Positions 61,870 to 64,000 of a stretch of 64,000 bases of DNA are shown one piece after another (positions within the stretch are counted from its first letter, which is position 1; every line of letters begins with the position of its first letter). This DNA is from an uncultured Clostridia bacterium (lineage in GTDB: Bacteria; Bacillota; Clostridia; Oscillospirales; Acutalibacteraceae): positions 52,124 through 116,123 of the forward strand of contig CALWPT010000032.1 of NCBI GenBank assembly GCA_944383495.1, given 5' to 3'. A model generated the notes under the pieces. It had not been told where the DNA came from. It worked only from the letters and a program-made list of their open reading frames with translations, and did not search any database. Both the position numbers and the translations under genes were made by a program.

Positions 61870-61935
61870 CAAATATTATGTAAATAAATTTATGTAAATA
61901 TAGGGCCTGCCATAAATAACCATTTATGTAAACTG
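61870..61935. repeat. Three copies of a TTATGTAAA-type motif
   Basis: TATTATGTAAAT, TTTATGTAAAT and TTTATGTAAAC occur within ~60 bases in the 300-base gap between divergent proC and the ACT-domain gene. No gene is visible in this gap. Confidence 0.45.
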
Positions 61936-62049
61936 AGGCTATGGACGTATTGTGATGGTTTTTACGGTCATCAAATTGCTGCTTGAACGCTCAAAACATG
62001 AGGCGCTCTCCCCTTCCCCCCTGGCATCTATTTCAATGAAAATTACTAT

Positions 62050-62077
62050 TTGCAATCCTTCCAGTTTATGATAAAAT
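62050..62077 (+). promoter_or_regulatory. Candidate promoter of the ACT-DUF711 pair
   Basis: TTGCAA (62050-62055) and TAAAAT (62072-62077), 16-base spacer, about 40 bases ahead of TTG 62116. Confidence 0.4.
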
Positions 62078-62115
62078 AAATGTAATAAGTATTAGAAAGA
62101 AAGGGTGTTTCACAT

Positions 62116-62385
62116 TTGAGGGCCGTTATTACAGTAATTGGTAAGGATATGGTGGGTATCCTGGCGAGAATAAGCGGCGAATGCGCTAAATTTAATGTTA
62201 ATGTTACAGAGGTCACCCAATCGGTACTTCAGGATTTGTTCGCTATGATCATGATGGCTGATATTCAGGATCTGTCTGTTCCGTTTCATGCGTTTTCGGA
62301 CACCATGCAGGCTTTGGGCAGGGAAATGGGCCTGTCGGTGCATGTTATGCATGAGGATATTTTTCATTCCATGCATCGTGTCTGA
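62116..62385 (+). CDS. ACT-domain protein (UPF0237/GcvR-like)
   Basis: An 89-residue single ACT domain beginning [23 protein letters not shown] and continuing with [19 protein letters not shown]. Single ACT proteins of this type are thought to bind small ligands, often amino acids, and to regulate a partner. The gene starts at TTG 62116 behind AAAGAAAGGGTG. It is followed by the DUF711 gene after 32 bases, a pairing seen in many Firmicutes. Confidence 0.88.
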   Translation: MRAVITVIGKDMVGILARISGECAKFNVNVTEVTQSVLQDLFAMIMMADIQDLSVPFHAFSDTMQALGREMGLSVHVMHEDIFHSMHRV

Positions 62386-62417
62386 GCGAAGCTGAATTTA
62401 ATAGAAGGGAGTATTTC

Positions 62418-63776
62418 ATGCTGAACGCCGGAGATATTTTAGAGACCATTACTATGATCCAGGACGAACATCTGGATATTCGCACCGTCACAATGGGGAT
62501 CTCGCTGCTGGATTGTGCGGACAGTGATATTGACAGTGCCTGTGATAAGGTGTATGAAAAAATTGTCCGGTATGCCGGAGCATTGGTTCCGGTATGCGAG
62601 GACATCGAGCATCAATACGGAATTCCAATTATTAATAAGCGCATTGCCGTTACGCCCATTGCCATGCTGGCGGCGGCCTGTCAAAGCCGGAATCCTGTTA
62701 AATTTGCACGAACGCTGGAAAAAGCTGCACAGACGGTAGGCGTTAATTTTATCGGCGGGTATTCCGCGCTGGTGCACAAGGGCTTTGCCGCGGGGGATTA
62801 TGCGCTGATTGAAAGCATTCCCGAAGCGTTGGCGGCAACGGATCATGTTTGTTCCTCTGTTAATATTGGGTCTACAAAAGCGGGGATTAATATGGATGCG
62901 GTGGCCAAGATGGGGCAGATCATTCGGGAAACCAGCTTAAAAACCGCTGACAGGGACTGCATTGGCGCAGCAAAGCTAGTGGTATTTTGCAATGCGCCGG
63001 AGGATAATCCATTTATGGCGGGCGCTTTTCATGGCGTTGGAGAGCCTGATTGTGTTGTGAATGTTGGCGTTTCCGGGCCGGGCGTGGTTCGGGCGGCATT
63101 GGCTAAGTCGGAAGGTCTGGATATTACCGGCGTCGCGGATCTCATTAAGCGCACAGCCTTTAAAATTACCCGTATGGGTCAATTGGTGGCGAAGGAGGCT
63201 TCTCGCCGCTTGTGCGTTCCCTTTGGAATAGTGGATTTGTCCCTGGCGCCCACGCCGGAGGTTGGGGATTCCGTGGCCCATATCCTGGAGGAGATGGGAT
63301 TGGAAAGCGTTGGGGCCTGCGGTACAACGGCAACCTTAGCGCTTCTGAACGACGCGGTTAAAAAAGGCGGTATTATGGCGTCGTCCCATGTGGGAGGCTT
63401 GTCGGGAGCGTTTATTCCTGTGACGGAAGACGCAGGCATGATAGACGCTGCCCGCAGCGGTGCGTTGGGGATTGAAAAGCTGGAGGCTATGACGGCAGTT
63501 TGTTCCGTGGGACTTGATATGATTGTTATTCCTGGGGATACGCCGGCAGCTGTGATTTCAGGCATTATTGCGGATGAGGCGGCTATAGGCATGATTAATT
63601 CTAAAACCACGGCGGTGCGGCTGATTCCCGCCATTGGGAAGCAAGTGGGGGAGGAATTGAATTTCGGCGGATTGTTGGGAAGCGGCCCGGTTATGCGAGT
63701 CAGCGCCAAATCACCGGAGCGTTTTATATCCCGCGGAGGCCGAATTCCGGCGCCGATACAGTCACTGAAAAATTAG
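62418..63776 (+). CDS. DUF711/UPF0210 (PFL-like) family protein
   Basis: A 452-residue protein with the DUF711 signatures: an N-terminal [65 protein letters not shown] and [21 protein letters not shown]. The family has a fold related to pyruvate formate-lyase-like barrels but lacks the glycyl radical motif, and its biochemical role is not established. The paired ACT protein suggests ligand control. Confidence 0.88.
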   Translation: MLNAGDILETITMIQDEHLDIRTVTMGISLLDCADSDIDSACDKVYEKIVRYAGALVPVCEDIEHQYGIPIINKRIAVTPIAMLAAACQSRNPVKFARTLEKAAQTVGVNFIGGYSALVHKGFAAGDYALIESIPEALAATDHVCSSVNIGSTKAGINMDAVAKMGQIIRETSLKTADRDCIGAAKLVVFCNAPEDNPFMAGAFHGVGEPDCVVNVGVSGPGVVRAALAKSEGLDITGVADLIKRTAFKITRMGQLVAKEASRRLCVPFGIVDLSLAPTPEVGDSVAHILEEMGLESVGACGTTATLALLNDAVKKGGIMASSHVGGLSGAFIPVTEDAGMIDAARSGALGIEKLEAMTAVCSVGLDMIVIPGDTPAAVISGIIADEAAIGMINSKTTAVRLIPAIGKQVGEELNFGGLLGSGPVMRVSAKSPERFISRGGRIPAPIQSLKN

Positions 63777-63828
63777 CGAGGCTGAAGCCGTTTTTGCTAT
63801 ACAAACGTGACTTCAATATAGATAAAAT

Positions 63829-63876
63829 TAGCATCCCGGCCGATTTTCATGTTGACAAGAAAAGACCGGGATGCTA
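63829..63876. repeat. 11-bp inverted repeat across the tRNA-Leu promoter
   Basis: TAGCATCCCGG (63829-63839) and CCGGGATGCTA (63866-63876) enclose the -35 box, and the right arm touches the -10 box of the tRNA-Leu promoter. Confidence 0.6.
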
Positions 63877-63880
63877 TACT
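63852..63880 (+). promoter_or_regulatory. Promoter of tRNA-Leu
   Basis: A consensus TTGACA (63852-63857) and TATACT (63875-63880) with a 17-base spacer, 35 bases before the mature tRNA. Confidence 0.82.
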
Positions 63881-63915
63881 ATTCATTGCTGTCCGGCAGA
63901 AAAACCGGATCCTGT

Positions 63916-64000
63916 GCGAGTGTGCTGGAACAGGCAGACAGGCACGTTTGAGGGGCGTGTGTCAACAGACGTACGGGTTCAAGTCCCGTCACTCGCACCA
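63916..64000 (+). tRNA. tRNA-Leu (GAG)
   Basis: An 85-nt type II tRNA with a long variable arm and encoded CCA at the window edge. The acceptor GCGAGTG pairs with CACTCGC, the anticodon stem CACGT/GCGTG encloses TTGAGGG (anticodon GAG at 63950-63952), and the T stem is ACGGG/CCCGT. Confidence 0.95.

Overview
The window looks like chromosomal DNA from a spore-forming, anaerobic member of the Clostridia, probably an Oscillospiraceae/Ruminococcaceae-type gut or digester organism. The reasons are spoIIM next to xerD, a YlmC/YmxH PRC-barrel sporulation protein, Gram-positive polC, a divIVA-sepF-ylmH cluster, [FeFe]-hydrogenases, GTP-type PEP carboxykinase and a meso-diaminopimelate dehydrogenase. 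This is inferred from gene content; no 16S gene is present.

Layout. 1-6.8 kb: the end of glgB, ispD-ispF (MEP isoprenoid pathway), a DUF3343/cysteine-desulfurase pair, the c-di-AMP genes cdaA-cdaR, a TVP38 membrane protein and a NimA-like flavoprotein. 6.9-9.7 kb (minus): a P-type cation ATPase whose leader is a NiCo (czcD) riboswitch with a terminator and its own promoter. 9.8-14.5 kb: a four-gene [FeFe]-hydrogenase module (thioredoxin-like ferredoxin, PAS-linked sensory hydrogenase homologue, PP2C/SpoIIE phosphatase, group-B-like hydrogenase). 14.7-34.6 kb: housekeeping genes: ylmC, miaB-ymcA/ylbF-mutS-mutL-miaA, an HlyD-like adaptor, yggS-sepF-ylmH-divIVA-ileS-lspA-rluD, a HAD phosphatase, a split transketolase and ddh.

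34.6-37.3 kb is a scar zone: a decayed IS200/IS605 tnpA, NAD-malic enzyme, a decayed TnpV gene, a ricin-lectin fragment and strong hairpins. pckG and a modular N-acetylmuramoyl-L-alanine amidase follow, then tRNA-Ala(GGC). 41-51.8 kb is the conserved pyrH-frr-uppS-cdsA-dxr-rseP-ispG-polC operon. 51.9-53.1 kb (minus) is a small operon of unrecognised genes, including a 37-codon ORF. 53.4-58.1 kb holds pyrB with a PyrI-like zinc tail, a flavodoxin-fold reductase, trxA, a leaderless GH16 glucanase, a zinc-ribbon membrane protein and a XerC-like recombinase. 58.3-61.7 kb (minus) holds a DUF624-like membrane protein, xerD, spoIIM and proC. The window ends with an ACT-domain/DUF711 pair and tRNA-Leu(GAG).

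The most notable points are the metal riboswitch controlling an ATPase with atypical membrane motifs, the hydrogen-sensing/phosphatase/hydrogenase module, the PyrI-zinc tail on PyrB, an XerD with substituted catalytic positions, and the orphan operon at 52-53 kb.
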